NCBI GenBank assembly: GCA_963691905.1
Contig: OY829893.1
Span: 248,001-312,000, forward strand
DNA from: QGON01 sp963691905
GTDB lineage: Bacteria; Pseudomonadota; Gammaproteobacteria; Chromatiales; Chromatiaceae
Direction of reading: 5' to 3'
Length of the DNA: 64,000 bases
A program made the translations under genes and the position numbers. This document shows positions 33,362 to 42,156 of the stretch, piece after piece (positions within the stretch are counted from its first letter, which is position 1; every line of letters starts with the position of its first letter). The notes beneath the pieces were generated by a model. It had not been told where the DNA came from, made no database searches, and saw nothing but the letters and a program-made list of their open reading frames with translations.

Positions 33362-35635
33362 CTATGAAGGATTTGGGTCAGACACGGTCGCCGCTGACTC
33401 GGTCGAACTCTTCTGCAGACTGATCACCGGAGCCTCAAGCATCAGGGTTGCCAAAACAACATCACCCTCTTGCGCAACGAAGAGCCGAGCACCCCGGCCT
33501 GGCAACATGGATTTGACCAGTTCCAGCCCGGTGCCAAACCCCACGCCTGTGGCAAAATCAAAGGCCTCAGGTAGACAGCCACGATTGCTGACCGAAAGTA
33601 ACAGGCGATCCTCTTCCTGCCATTGGGCCATCACAGCCACCGGTGGTGGTGAAATCGTCTTGTCGCAGTGTTTGACTGCATTGATCAGCAGTTCATTGAT
33701 CACCAGGGCGATGGCAACCGATTTATCCTCGACCACCCGGCAATCCTGAACCGGTTCTGCAACTGAGCGGCGTTCAATCACTATACCCGCCAAAAACTCA
33801 ACGGATGCCACGATACTCTCCAGCATCTCGGCAAAATCCAGTACCCGGTCCTGTTGCCTGCCCAGCAGGCCATGAACCAGCGCCACACTCTCAACCTGAC
33901 TGATGGCATCGTTGAGAATATCGTACACGTTGGGGTGTTGCAGGGAACGCTCACGCAGCAGACCGATAACGCCCTGCAGGTGATTTTTGATGCGGTGATG
34001 AACCTCCCGCGTCACGGCATTTTGTTGCACCAGGCGCTGCTGCTCCACACGCCGTTTCTCGGTGATATCCTGAAGCAGGGCGACCCCGGATGATTTCTTC
34101 CCGGCTTCATCACGAATATATCCCATTGAGACCAGACACCAGATAGGGGAGCCATCCTTGCGTTGGTGGCAGACTTCCACCTGATACCCTGAAACCTGCT
34201 CTTTGAGTGCATCGCTGATACGTGACCGGGAGGCTTCCCGGCCATCCGGATGAATCACATCCAGCACGCTTTTGGTCAGTAGCTCCTCTTCGCTATACCC
34301 GAGCATGCGGCAAAGCTCCGGATTGACCCGGGTGAATCGACCGCCGGGAAAATCCGCCATCGCCATGCCCGCTGCAGCGTTGCGAAACATAGAGTTGAGC
34401 CGCGCCTCACTCTCGCGCAAGGCGATCTCTGCCTGCTGTTTGGCAGTGATATCCTTCATTGTAAGGACAAAACCGGCCAGCTGGGTGGTATCATCCCAGA
34501 TGCCAAATACCCGGGCATCAAAGTATTCGGTCCGAGTCTCCCCCTTCCGGGTAATCGGGTAGTCGTAACTACCCATACCCGGAACCAGTCTGGCACCGTG
34601 TGTAAAGATTCCCGACTCCATGCCGGAACGCCCCAGGACTTCCGTCAGCTTCTGGCCATAGACATCACCCTGACTGAGATCCAGCAGATGTGACGCCAAC
34701 TGATTACAGAAGGTGATCTGGTATTCGAGGTCGGTAGAGATGACCGCGATATCACTGGATGAGCGCAGCAGATTGTCCAGCAAGGTCTTCTCGCTGAGCT
34801 GTTTGCGAACCTGCTTCAGCGTCCCTGCCTGGCGCGCAATCACCTCTTTGAGCAACTCGACATATTTCCCGTGTACGCCCTTGACGACGTCGTGCTCAGT
34901 GACAAGCCCCTCGAGTTTGCCCCCCTTGTCCACCACCACCAGGCGGCGAACACCCAGCCTCTGCATCCGCACAGAGGCCTCATGGAGGCCGATCCCCGCA
35001 TCCACCGTATGCACAGGCGAAACCATCACCTGCTCCAAAAGCACTGATGAAAAGTCGACCCCGGCGTCCATCAGGCGTACCGCATCCCTCTCCGTGAGCA
35101 TGCCCAGCGGGAAACCATCCTCTTCCACCACGATGCAACTGATCCGTGACGATGACATCCGTTCAACTGCCTGATTCAGGGGCTCCTTGGGGCCAAGCGT
35201 CGCCACGCTGCGGGTCATGACATTGGAGAGCCCCGTATACTGCAGGAAATGCTCCAGCCCCATGTGGCGCATGATATCTGTTTCGGTAACGATACCCGCA
35301 AGTCTGCCGCTGGCATCCACCACAACCAGATGACGGATCTGGTTCTCAGCGAAGCACTCATACGCTTCGCGATAGTCCAGGGTTTGTAGAGCGGTCACCA
35401 GCCCTTTACTCATCACAGCACCGACCAGATGACGCTGGATGTCAGCTACCGACGACGCATGCCGCACCAGATCACGTTCCGTTATGATGCCTATCGGCAG
35501 GTCGTCCTCCTTGACCACCAGGCAACTGATTCTTTTCTCCACCAGAGTATGCAGGGCAGCAGCCAATGGAGTATCCGGACTGACCGTCACCACCGACGAG
35601 GTCAGCAGATCCGCCAGGGTCTTGACTGGCTTCAT
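33362..35635 (-). CDS. Soluble sensor histidine kinase: 4 CBS, 2 PAS, HisKA_2, HATPase
   Basis: This 757-residue protein has no membrane helix. Order: two CBS pairs (about 1-125 and 130-262), coiled coil, PAS (about 285-400), PAS (about 405-525), HisKA_2 with phospho-acceptor HHRIKNHLQG near residue 550, and HATPase with N-box NELLINAVKH and G-box GFGTGLELV (about 640-740). The HisKA_2 class is the one that typically feeds ANTAR antiterminators (as in EutW/EutV). It overlaps the ANTAR regulator gene by 4 bases, so it is almost certainly its kinase. Adenylate or another nucleotide sensed by the CBS domains plus a PAS ligand is the inferred input. Confidence 0.9.
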   Translation of the reverse strand: MKPVKTLADLLTSSVVTVSPDTPLAAALHTLVEKRISCLVVKEDDLPIGIITERDLVRHASSVADIQRHLVGAVMSKGLVTALQTLDYREAYECFAENQIRHLVVVDASGRLAGIVTETDIMRHMGLEHFLQYTGLSNVMTRSVATLGPKEPLNQAVERMSSSRISCIVVEEDGFPLGMLTERDAVRLMDAGVDFSSVLLEQVMVSPVHTVDAGIGLHEASVRMQRLGVRRLVVVDKGGKLEGLVTEHDVVKGVHGKYVELLKEVIARQAGTLKQVRKQLSEKTLLDNLLRSSSDIAVISTDLEYQITFCNQLASHLLDLSQGDVYGQKLTEVLGRSGMESGIFTHGARLVPGMGSYDYPITRKGETRTEYFDARVFGIWDDTTQLAGFVLTMKDITAKQQAEIALRESEARLNSMFRNAAAGMAMADFPGGRFTRVNPELCRMLGYSEEELLTKSVLDVIHPDGREASRSRISDALKEQVSGYQVEVCHQRKDGSPIWCLVSMGYIRDEAGKKSSGVALLQDITEKRRVEQQRLVQQNAVTREVHHRIKNHLQGVIGLLRERSLQHPNVYDILNDAISQVESVALVHGLLGRQQDRVLDFAEMLESIVASVEFLAGIVIERRSVAEPVQDCRVVEDKSVAIALVINELLINAVKHCDKTISPPPVAVMAQWQEEDRLLLSVSNRGCLPEAFDFATGVGFGTGLELVKSMLPGRGARLFVAQEGDVVLATLMLEAPVISLQKSSTESAATVSDPNPS

Positions 35636-36261
35636 GTTCTGCCTTTGCGGGTTTTGTGATCACCCCCCCCCTCGAAAGCCGTTAACTCATGGAGTGAGTC
35701 CCAGGCTTCCAGCAGTTCCGCCGCCACATCACGCACCTTGCGACGCTGCGAACGGGCACGCGAGCGAATGACCTCAAACGCCTCCTGCCGGTTGATACGC
35801 TGACGTTCCATGATCAACCCCACCGCGACATTGACCAGGTTACCGGTATCCAGCGCATGGTTCAGGCGCTCACCGACCAACTTCAGCTCTCCCAGTTCCT
35901 GGGCTCGTCCCAGCGCCGCCTCGATGGTGGGTATCATCCGTGGCACGTCGATGGGCTTCACCACATAACCGAGCGCCCCCTCCAGTACCGCTGACTCGAC
36001 GATCTCCCGGTCGTCATAGGCGGAGAGGAATATCACCGGAACACCGATTTTACGCATCTCCTTCGCCACCTCGACACCGGACATACCCGGCATACGCACA
36101 TCCAGGATGGCCAAATCGGGCCGGTCGTTTTGCGCCAAACCAATGGCCGTCTCCCCAGAATCGGCTTCCATCACCGCATAACCCGCATCCCTGAGCCCTT
36201 TTCCGAAGGTTGCCAACACCACGCCGTCATCATCTGCCAACAGTAAGCGTGTCTCTTTCAT
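35632..36261 (-). CDS. Response regulator with ANTAR RNA-binding output domain
   Basis: The 209-residue protein has a receiver domain (acidic pocket DDD at 10-12, phospho-acceptor Asp54 in ILDVRMPG, Lys in VVKPIDVP) and a C-terminal ANTAR domain (about 125-190, with AVGLIMERQRINRQEAFEVIRSRA). ANTAR proteins bind paired hairpins in nascent mRNA and prevent termination. It overlaps the downstream kinase gene by 4 bases and follows the PAS-GGDEF gene by about 57 bases. Its RNA targets were not identified in this window. Confidence 0.93.
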   Translation of the reverse strand: MKETRLLLADDDGVVLATFGKGLRDAGYAVMEADSGETAIGLAQNDRPDLAILDVRMPGMSGVEVAKEMRKIGVPVIFLSAYDDREIVESAVLEGALGYVVKPIDVPRMIPTIEAALGRAQELGELKLVGERLNHALDTGNLVNVAVGLIMERQRINRQEAFEVIRSRARSQRRKVRDVAAELLEAWDSLHELTAFEGGGDHKTRKGRT

Positions 36262-36318
36262 TTCAAACTCACACCCATCAATTCTTCATCCAACACCCGG
36301 GAATAATCTCCCGTACAA

Positions 36319-37659
36319 TCAACCCGACTCACAACATTTCTTTTTTTTCGCTTGGTACATGGCGCTATCGGCATGCCTCAACAAGCTTTCGCAATCGCCA
36401 TGGTTTGGGTAGAGCGCATATCCGACACTCATGCCGATGGTCAGCTTCTCACCACTTTCAAGATAGAAAGGGGGAGCAATGAGATCACTCAATTTTCTTG
36501 CGACCGTTATCGCATCCTCCGCTGCCGATATATCTTCCAGGATGACCGCAAACTCGTCACCACCAATACGGGCAACTGTATCCATCTCCCGCACAGCCAG
36601 ACGAAGCCGCTTGGTCACTGATTGCAACAACCGGTCCCCAGCATGATGTCCATATTGGTCATTGACCGGCTTGAAACGGTCCAGGTCGATATAGAGCAGT
36701 GCCAATAGGGACTCTCTGCGTTTTGCCCTGGCGACGCCCGCCTCCAGCCGATCCATGAACAGTGTGCGGTTGGGCAGTCCTGTCAGATGATCATGCTCTG
36801 CAAGGTAGACCAGCTGCTGCTGTATTGACAGACGTTCGGTGATGTCGAAGAAGGTGACAGAAAGGCCGACGATCTTTTCATCGTGGAAGATGGGATAACT
36901 GCGGTACTCCACCGGGAAGCTCTCTCCACCGGCACGCAGAAAGCGCCCATCATCGAGACAAATCCCACAACCTGAATCCAGGGGTTCGTAGATCCGTCCT
37001 CTATTTTCTCCATCACGGGAACCTGTCCCGTTAACAGGCAGATGCTGGTTCATGCTGCTGCCAATCATCTGTGACGGCTCTCTGTAACCGAGCAGATCTG
37101 CAGCAGAGGGGTTGGCAAAAGTGCAGCGTCCATCAAGGTCAAGCGCCACAATCGCCGCACCTGTGGATTCCAGTAATCGCCGGAGCTGCACCTCGTTATC
37201 ACGCAACGCGCTTTCCGCCCGCCGTCTCTCGGTAAAATCCCGGCTCACGATGTTGAGCAGTGGCTCCTCACCTGGGCCACTTCGCAGATAACGGATCCGC
37301 GTCCTCATCCAGCGCGGCTTGCCGTTCTTATGTATCTTGCGGCACTCGATCTCCGAATAGGGGGTCTCCCGTTGAAAGATTTCGGCCAGCATCCTACGCA
37401 CCCGTTTCAGATCGTCCCTGTGGAGCAGTCGCCAGACTGAAGAGCCGATCAACTCCTCTCTGCTGTATCCCAACAGATCGACGACGGAGAGATTGATCTC
37501 ACGAATCGTCCCATCCTCTCTGACGGTGAGCAGGATATCCGGGGCATTGTCGAAAAATCCACGGCACCCGGCATCGCCCGGCACCGAAGCCGAGGCCATT
37601 GTTGCAGTCTGGTTATTGGATTCGACCCGCTTCATTTCGTCAACAATACAACCTTCCAT
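36319..37659 (-). CDS. PAS-PAS-GGDEF diguanylate cyclase
   Basis: This 446-residue soluble protein has PAS domains at about 32-150 and 155-275 and a GGDEF domain at about 280-440. The catalytic GGDEF near residue 365 is intact and preceded by the REMD inhibitory site, so it should make c-di-GMP and be feedback-inhibited. The C-terminus ends in a Lys-rich segment (QAKKKKCCESG). It lies upstream of the ANTAR regulator and kinase on the same strand, so the three may be co-expressed. A start at 37635 is an alternative. A perfect 17-base palindrome lies about 85 bases upstream. Confidence 0.92.
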   Translation of the reverse strand: MEGCIVDEMKRVESNNQTATMASASVPGDAGCRGFFDNAPDILLTVREDGTIREINLSVVDLLGYSREELIGSSVWRLLHRDDLKRVRRMLAEIFQRETPYSEIECRKIHKNGKPRWMRTRIRYLRSGPGEEPLLNIVSRDFTERRRAESALRDNEVQLRRLLESTGAAIVALDLDGRCTFANPSAADLLGYREPSQMIGSSMNQHLPVNGTGSRDGENRGRIYEPLDSGCGICLDDGRFLRAGGESFPVEYRSYPIFHDEKIVGLSVTFFDITERLSIQQQLVYLAEHDHLTGLPNRTLFMDRLEAGVARAKRRESLLALLYIDLDRFKPVNDQYGHHAGDRLLQSVTKRLRLAVREMDTVARIGGDEFAVILEDISAAEDAITVARKLSDLIAPPFYLESGEKLTIGMSVGYALYPNHGDCESLLRHADSAMYQAKKKKCCESG

Positions 37660-38078
37660 TAGGCAGCCACGACGGGACAGCCTCCCAAGCCAACCGGGGC
37701 ACAGGGTTCATTTTTCAGCCAGGAGAAGTGGCTATATCGAACACTCAATCATTGAGTGGAGGTGGCGGGAGGACGGCCGAACAGTCACCGAACCGCTGCT
37801 ATGCAATGGCAGTGGGCGGAGCCGAATATGGGTCTAAACGACCCGGTCAGAATCGACCATGTCCAACTCAAAAAAGGACACTGCGATTCTCTAACACTTA
37901 GAACAAATCTAGCACATTTTGAGGTTTACGTCGAAAAATACTCTGCGTCAAGTAGGTGACATTTGTCAGTATAAACCGAGTGAAATCTCACACTTATGCA
38001 CGCCTCAAGCATTGAAATACCGCCACCAATGCCCCATTCTTTATCTTGACCCGCTTTATTCAATTAAGGAGTTCCGTC
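37660..38078. other. 419-base divergent intergenic region
   Basis: It separates the PAS-GGDEF gene from the SPFH-NfeD pair. Besides the palindrome at 37742 I see no gene; short overlapping ORFs here have no codon bias or ribosome sites. The stretch from 37880 to 38060 is AT-rich and should hold the SPFH promoter. Confidence 0.6.
37742..37758. promoter_or_regulatory. Perfect 17-base palindrome, candidate operator
   Basis: The sequence cactcaatcattgagtg has 8-bp arms around a central C. Its length and symmetry fit a dimeric repressor or activator site. It lies about 85 bases upstream of the PAS-GGDEF start and about 320 bases upstream of the SPFH gene. Confidence 0.5.
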
Positions 38079-38993
38079 ATGGATGTATTTGTCATTGCCG
38101 CACTGGTCCTGGCCATTGCTATCGTCGTCATGGGCGCCAAGCGCGTGCCACAGGGCATGGAGTTCACGGTTGAACGTTTTGGACGCTATACCAAAACCCT
38201 GCGCCCCGGTCTCAACCTGATCGTACCGGTCATCGATCAGATCGGCCAAAAAGTGAACATGATGGAGCAGGTGGTGGACGTACCCTCCCAGGAGGTCATC
38301 ACCAAGGACAACGCCATGATCACCGCTGACGGCGTGATCTTCTTCCAGGTGCTGGATGCGGCCCAGGCCTCCTATGAGGTCAACGACCTCTACCGGGCGA
38401 TCCTCAACCTGACCATGACCAACATCCGTACCGTCATGGGCTCCATGGACCTGGACGAGCTGCTGTCTCAGCGGGACTCGATCAATACCCGGCTGCTCAA
38501 CGTGGTTGACGACGCCACCACCCCCTGGGGTCTCAAGGTGACCCGCATAGAGATCAAGGATATCTCCCCGCCCCGTGACCTGGTGGATTCGATGGCCCGC
38601 CAGATGAAGGCGGAGCGTGACAAGCGCGCAGCAATCCTCGTGGCCGAGGGGCAACGGCAAGCGGAGATCCTGAAGGCGGAAGGCGAGAAGCGGGGCACCA
38701 TCCTCAAGGCGGAGGGTGAGAAAGAGGCCGCCTTCCGTGAAGCCGAAGCGAGGGAGAGACTTGCTGAGGCGGAGGCCAAGGCAACCACCATGGTCTCTGA
38801 TGCCATCGCCCAGGGCGACATCAATGCCATCAACTATTTCGTGGCGCAGAAATATACCGAGGCGCTGACCAAAATCGCCTCTGCTGAGAACCAGAAGGTC
38901 ATCATGATACCGTTGGAAGCCTCCAGTCTGATCGGCTCCATCGGCGGCATCGCCGAGATCGCCAAAGCGACTTTCGCCAAGAAGGATGACTAA
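38079..38993 (+). CDS. qmcA: SPFH/band 7 (stomatin-like) membrane protein, QmcA type
   Basis: The 304-residue protein has an N-terminal membrane helix (VFVIAALVLAIAIVVMGA), an SPFH domain (about 25-190, with GRYTKTLRPGLNLIVPVID and EVITKDNAMITADGVIFFQV as landmarks) and a long Ala/Glu/Lys-rich coiled coil (about 190-260). An AAGGAG site precedes the ATG at 38079. It is coupled to an NfeD-like gene whose ATG overlaps its stop. Such pairs form flotillin-like membrane assemblies; in E. coli QmcA/YbbJ sit near FetAB and TesA homologues, an echo of the gene content here. Confidence 0.92.
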   Translation: MDVFVIAALVLAIAIVVMGAKRVPQGMEFTVERFGRYTKTLRPGLNLIVPVIDQIGQKVNMMEQVVDVPSQEVITKDNAMITADGVIFFQVLDAAQASYEVNDLYRAILNLTMTNIRTVMGSMDLDELLSQRDSINTRLLNVVDDATTPWGLKVTRIEIKDISPPRDLVDSMARQMKAERDKRAAILVAEGQRQAEILKAEGEKRGTILKAEGEKEAAFREAEARERLAEAEAKATTMVSDAIAQGDINAINYFVAQKYTEALTKIASAENQKVIMIPLEASSLIGSIGGIAEIAKATFAKKDD

Positions 38994-39439
38994 TGGACCT
39001 GCTACCGCAACTGGACTATTGGCACTGGCTCATCCTGGGTGTCGGCCTGATCATTCTGGAGATCTTCTCGCCCGGTGTCTTTTTCATCTGGCTGGGTTTT
39101 GCAGCCGGTCTGGTGGGGCTTCTGCTATTCGCCGTGCCGGGGTTAGAGTGGCAATACCAGCTACTCGCCTTCGCCGCGTTAAGCGTAATCAACATCCTCA
39201 TCGCCCGCACCATCCTGTTGCGGCGGCCGATCAAGACGGATCAACCCAATCTCAACCGCCGGGGCGCGCAGTACACAGGCCGGGTCTTCACCCTGGACCA
39301 TCCCATCATCAATGGCGAGGGCAAGATCCACGTTGACGACAGCACCTGGAAGATCCGGGGTGAGGATTGCCCTACCGGCACTCAGGTAAAGGTCGTCGGC
39401 GTTGAAGGGGTGGTGCTGTTGGTTGAGTCGGTTGAGTGA
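38993..39439 (+). CDS. NfeD-like membrane protein (YbbJ)
   Basis: This 148-residue protein has two or three hydrophobic helices (about 14-70) and a C-terminal OB-fold NfeD domain (about 85-147, ending GVEGVVLLVESVE). It lacks the serine protease domain of long NfeD proteins. The start codon overlaps the stop of the SPFH gene by one base (taatg), so translation is coupled. It is the expected partner of the SPFH protein. Confidence 0.92.
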   Translation: MDLLPQLDYWHWLILGVGLIILEIFSPGVFFIWLGFAAGLVGLLLFAVPGLEWQYQLLAFAALSVINILIARTILLRRPIKTDQPNLNRRGAQYTGRVFTLDHPIINGEGKIHVDDSTWKIRGEDCPTGTQVKVVGVEGVVLLVESVE

Positions 39440-39465
39440 TCAGCCCCAGCAGACGCCTGATTTGC

Positions 39466-39539
39466 GTAGGTCGGGTTAGCGTAGCGTAACCCGACAGGTT
39501 TTTGATTTTTTTGGGTTACGCTACGCTAACCCAACCTAC
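39466..39539. repeat. Palindromic repeat, family C, head-to-head pair
   Basis: gtaggtcgggttagcgtagc with its partner and ttgggttacgctacgctaac enclose a T-rich centre (ggtttttgatttttttggg). The layout is nearly identical to the element at 25711. It separates the convergent NfeD and oxidoreductase genes. Confidence 0.85.
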
Positions 39540-39540
39540 A

Positions 39541-40536
39541 CTAAGGCAACAGCACCAGCTTACCTTGCAGATGCCCTGCTTCGATCCGGCGGTGCGCCTC
39601 AGCCGCCTCTGCCAGCGGCAAACGACCAGCCACTTCGATGCGCAGACTGCCTGCGTCCACAAGCTCACCACAACGTTCCAGTATCTCTCCATGATGGGCG
39701 CGGGCTTCGGGCAGGTCACGCAGCATCGGCGTCAACATCAACGTAAAACCGATCCGCAGGTTGCGATTGCGGGCCTCTTTCCACTCCACATCAGGCCCCG
39801 GATCGAGCAGGGTCACCAGATCACCGTAGTGAGCCACCGCCGGTATAGAGCGGCGAAAGATCGCTGGACCAACGGTGTCCAGCACCACGTCGGCACCCCG
39901 CCCACCGGTCAGATCATTCACCGCCTCGGCGAAATCCACCTCTGGATAGAGAATGACCTCATCCGCGCCAATGGATTTAACGAACTCCGCTTTCTGCGGC
40001 GTACTCACCGTGGTCAATACTCGCGCCCCGGCCTGCTTTGCCAGCTGAATCGCCACATGGCCCACACCACCCGCACCGGCGTGGATCAATACCGTCTGCC
40101 CGGCAGTGACGCGGGCACGATCGAACAGCGCCTCCCAGGCAGTTATCAGCACCAGCGGCCCCGCTGCTGCTGTTGCGAAGTCGATGGAAGTGGGCTTTTT
40201 ACGCGCCACGGAGGAATCAACCAGCCCAAACTCTGCATAGTTTCCCTGCACGCCACCCAGACCACCACTGCAAAACCAGACCGCATCACCCGTCCTGAAC
40301 CCACCGGCCTCAGCGCCTGCCTCCACCACCACACCAGCACCATCACAGCCCAATACCGCCGGTAGTCCAGCAGGCAGAAAAACACCCCGACTACGCAGCT
40401 TGGTATCGATGGGATTCACCCCCGCCGCCTCGATACGCACCTTGAGCTGGGTCTCTGAAACCCGCTCGGGCTCCGGCAGATCCTGCAGGGAAAGCACCTC
40501 CGGCGCACCGGGTTCGTTCATCACAACCGCTTTCAT
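39541..40536 (-). CDS. Zinc-independent quinone oxidoreductase-like MDR protein
   Basis: This 331-residue medium-chain dehydrogenase/reductase has a GroES-like N-terminus and the NAD(P)-binding motif HAGAGGVGHVAIQLAKQ near residue 150. It lacks the structural-zinc cysteine cluster, which points to the zeta-crystallin/quinone oxidoreductase branch. The substrate is unknown. It overlaps the preceding small membrane protein gene by 4 bases, so the two are coupled. Confidence 0.88.
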   Translation of the reverse strand: MKAVVMNEPGAPEVLSLQDLPEPERVSETQLKVRIEAAGVNPIDTKLRSRGVFLPAGLPAVLGCDGAGVVVEAGAEAGGFRTGDAVWFCSGGLGGVQGNYAEFGLVDSSVARKKPTSIDFATAAAGPLVLITAWEALFDRARVTAGQTVLIHAGAGGVGHVAIQLAKQAGARVLTTVSTPQKAEFVKSIGADEVILYPEVDFAEAVNDLTGGRGADVVLDTVGPAIFRRSIPAVAHYGDLVTLLDPGPDVEWKEARNRNLRIGFTLMLTPMLRDLPEARAHHGEILERCGELVDAGSLRIEVAGRLPLAEAAEAHRRIEAGHLQGKLVLLP

Positions 40537-40736
40537 GACGCCTTTTTCTCCAAGGGGGCCAACAGCGCGTAGAATATCCAGGCGAACCAGGAGACAAACA
40601 GCACCGCAAGCAGCCAGAACAACTTCTCCATGCCAGAGGTTTTGTCAGAGCGCAGGATCAGCACTATCGGCAAAAACCAGATAAACAGGGCGATCAGCAT
40701 GGCGCCGACCCCCATTCCCAAAATCATCTGCATCAA
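40533..40736 (-). CDS. Small membrane protein, PLDc_N-like
   Basis: This 67-residue protein has two membrane helices (about 4-27 and 39-60) linked by a short charged loop (LRSDKTSGMEKLFW). The pattern matches the phospholipase D nuclease N-terminal (PLDc_N) type of stand-alone small membrane protein, whose function is not known. It is the first gene of a pair with the quinone oxidoreductase. Confidence 0.65.
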   Translation of the reverse strand: MMQMILGMGVGAMLIALFIWFLPIVLILRSDKTSGMEKLFWLLAVLFVSWFAWIFYALLAPLEKKAS

Positions 40737-40752
40737 TTCAGCTCCAATGTTC

Positions 40753-40908
40753 CGTAGGCCGGGTTAGATGCGCATTGCTACGAATATCATTTTTGTCACT
40801 TGGCTTTGCGCGCATCGTAACCCGACGTTGATTTGTCGGGTTACGTCGCACTCCAAGTGTGGTGTCAAATTCAAGCTGTTGTGCTGTCGTGCGACTAACC
40901 CGACCTAC
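40753..40908. repeat. Expanded palindromic repeat related to family C
   Basis: It begins gtaggccgggttagatgcgc and ends gtgcgactaacccgacctac, with internal cgcgcatcgtaacccgacg and gtcgggttacgtcgcac. The outer units face each other and two more units lie inside, so it is a four-unit array that fills the gap before the glycosylase gene. Confidence 0.65.
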
Positions 40909-40950
40909 ATTTTCAATACGAAGATACTATTTCTGTTAGTTTAACGCCTC

Positions 40951-41562
40951 ATGACGACCCTTCAAGCCATCAAACAGCACCAATCGAATCTGCGGGCCTG
41001 CCGGCTCTGTCCGGATATGACCGGACCGGTGGTCATCTGCCAGCCGGTCGTCTCTTCAATCATGCTGGTCGGCCAAGCACCGGGCGACAGGGAGGGCCCC
41101 GCAGGAAAACCCTTTGCCTGGACCGCCGGAAAGACCCTGTTCAAATGGTTCGAGAACATTGGGTTGGATGAAACGCAGTTTCGCAGCCGGGTCTATCTGA
41201 CTGCGGTCTGCCGCTGTTTTCCCGGAAAAAACCCAAAAGGCGGTGACCGGGTGCCGAATAAGATTGAGATAGTGAACTGCAGCCGCTGGATCGACGCGGA
41301 GATCGAACTGCTAAAGCCCCGGCTGCTGATCCCTGTCGGCAAACTGGCCATGGCTCGTTTCATGAAGGTAAACAAACTGGTCGATGTCGTGGGCAAAACC
41401 CATCAGATCGAAATCAATGGCCTAACCACGGACGTGATTCCTCTGCCCCACCCCTCCGGCCTCAACACCTGGTTTCGCACCGAACCCGGCAAGACTCTGC
41501 TGCAACAGGCCATGTCACAAATAGAGGCCCATCAAGCCTGGCAGTCGATTCTCGATGAATAA
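40951..41562 (+). CDS. Uracil-DNA glycosylase superfamily protein (Fe-S type)
   Basis: The 203-residue protein has the family 4/5-like motif A LVGQAPGDREGPAGKPF near residue 45 and motif B HPSGLNTW near residue 170. Cysteines at 17 and 20 with others near 86-88 and 102 could ligate a [4Fe-4S] cluster as in family 4 enzymes. It would remove uracil or a related damaged base from DNA. Residue choices in motif A differ from the classical GEAPG, so the exact substrate is open. Confidence 0.82.
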   Translation: MTTLQAIKQHQSNLRACRLCPDMTGPVVICQPVVSSIMLVGQAPGDREGPAGKPFAWTAGKTLFKWFENIGLDETQFRSRVYLTAVCRCFPGKNPKGGDRVPNKIEIVNCSRWIDAEIELLKPRLLIPVGKLAMARFMKVNKLVDVVGKTHQIEINGLTTDVIPLPHPSGLNTWFRTEPGKTLLQQAMSQIEAHQAWQSILDE

Positions 41563-41636
41563 TTGAAACGGCTTATGCTGCCGGCCATCTTTGGGTATCG
41601 TGTAATCTTAATCAATGATCTAACTGGGAGATCGTT

Positions 41637-42098
41637 ATGTCAGAAGTCGGCCGTTTTACTATTCACCTGGAGCAGGAAGAGGGTTACGCCTTCAAGGTCA
41701 AATTCGATCTCAAAAAAGCAGAGGACATCCTGCTGGATGAACCTCCACCACTGGGCGAGCGCAACGGTCCCAACGCAGCCCGTCTGCTGGCCGCAGCTAC
41801 CGCCAACTGCCTCAGCGCCAGCCTGATGTTCTGCCTGGTAAAAGATGACGCTCCGGCACACAGCATCAAGGCCGAGGCCACCTGCACCATGGTGCGCAAC
41901 GAGAAGAAGCGCCTGCGGGTGGGCGGCATCGAGGTCAAAATCACCATCGACGACGAACTGGCGGAATCCGCAAAACTGAAACGCTGTACGGATCTGTTCG
42001 AGGATTTCTGCATCGTCACCGCCAGTATTCGTGAGGGCATCCCGGTGGGTGTCCAGGTGATGGACAAAGCGGGTCAGCTTCTGCACCAGGCGGAGTAG
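41637..42098 (+). CDS. OsmC-like family protein
   Basis: This 153-residue protein has the OsmC fold, with ARLLAAATANCLSASLMF carrying the first active-site Cys near residue 58 and LFEDFCIVTASIREGI carrying the second near residue 125. Members reduce organic or fatty-acid hydroperoxides through a two-Cys thiol mechanism. It stands alone downstream of the glycosylase gene, on the same strand with a 74-base gap. Confidence 0.88.
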   Translation: MSEVGRFTIHLEQEEGYAFKVKFDLKKAEDILLDEPPPLGERNGPNAARLLAAATANCLSASLMFCLVKDDAPAHSIKAEATCTMVRNEKKRLRVGGIEVKITIDDELAESAKLKRCTDLFEDFCIVTASIREGIPVGVQVMDKAGQLLHQAE

Positions 42099-42117
42099 GG
42101 AGTCGCTGTGAGTCAAC

Positions 42118-42150
42118 GTAGGCCGGATCAAGCGCAGCGGATCCGGCGCA
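42118..42150. repeat. Palindromic repeat, family B
   Basis: gtaggccggatcaagcgcag followed by cggatccggcgcacc, lying between the convergent OsmC and HDAC-like genes. Confidence 0.75.
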
Positions 42151-42156
42151 CCCCCC

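Noticed and set aside
37756..37959. Small ORF in the gap before the SPFH gene
   Set aside because: No ribosome site, no homology recognised, overlapping alternative frames of similar quality.
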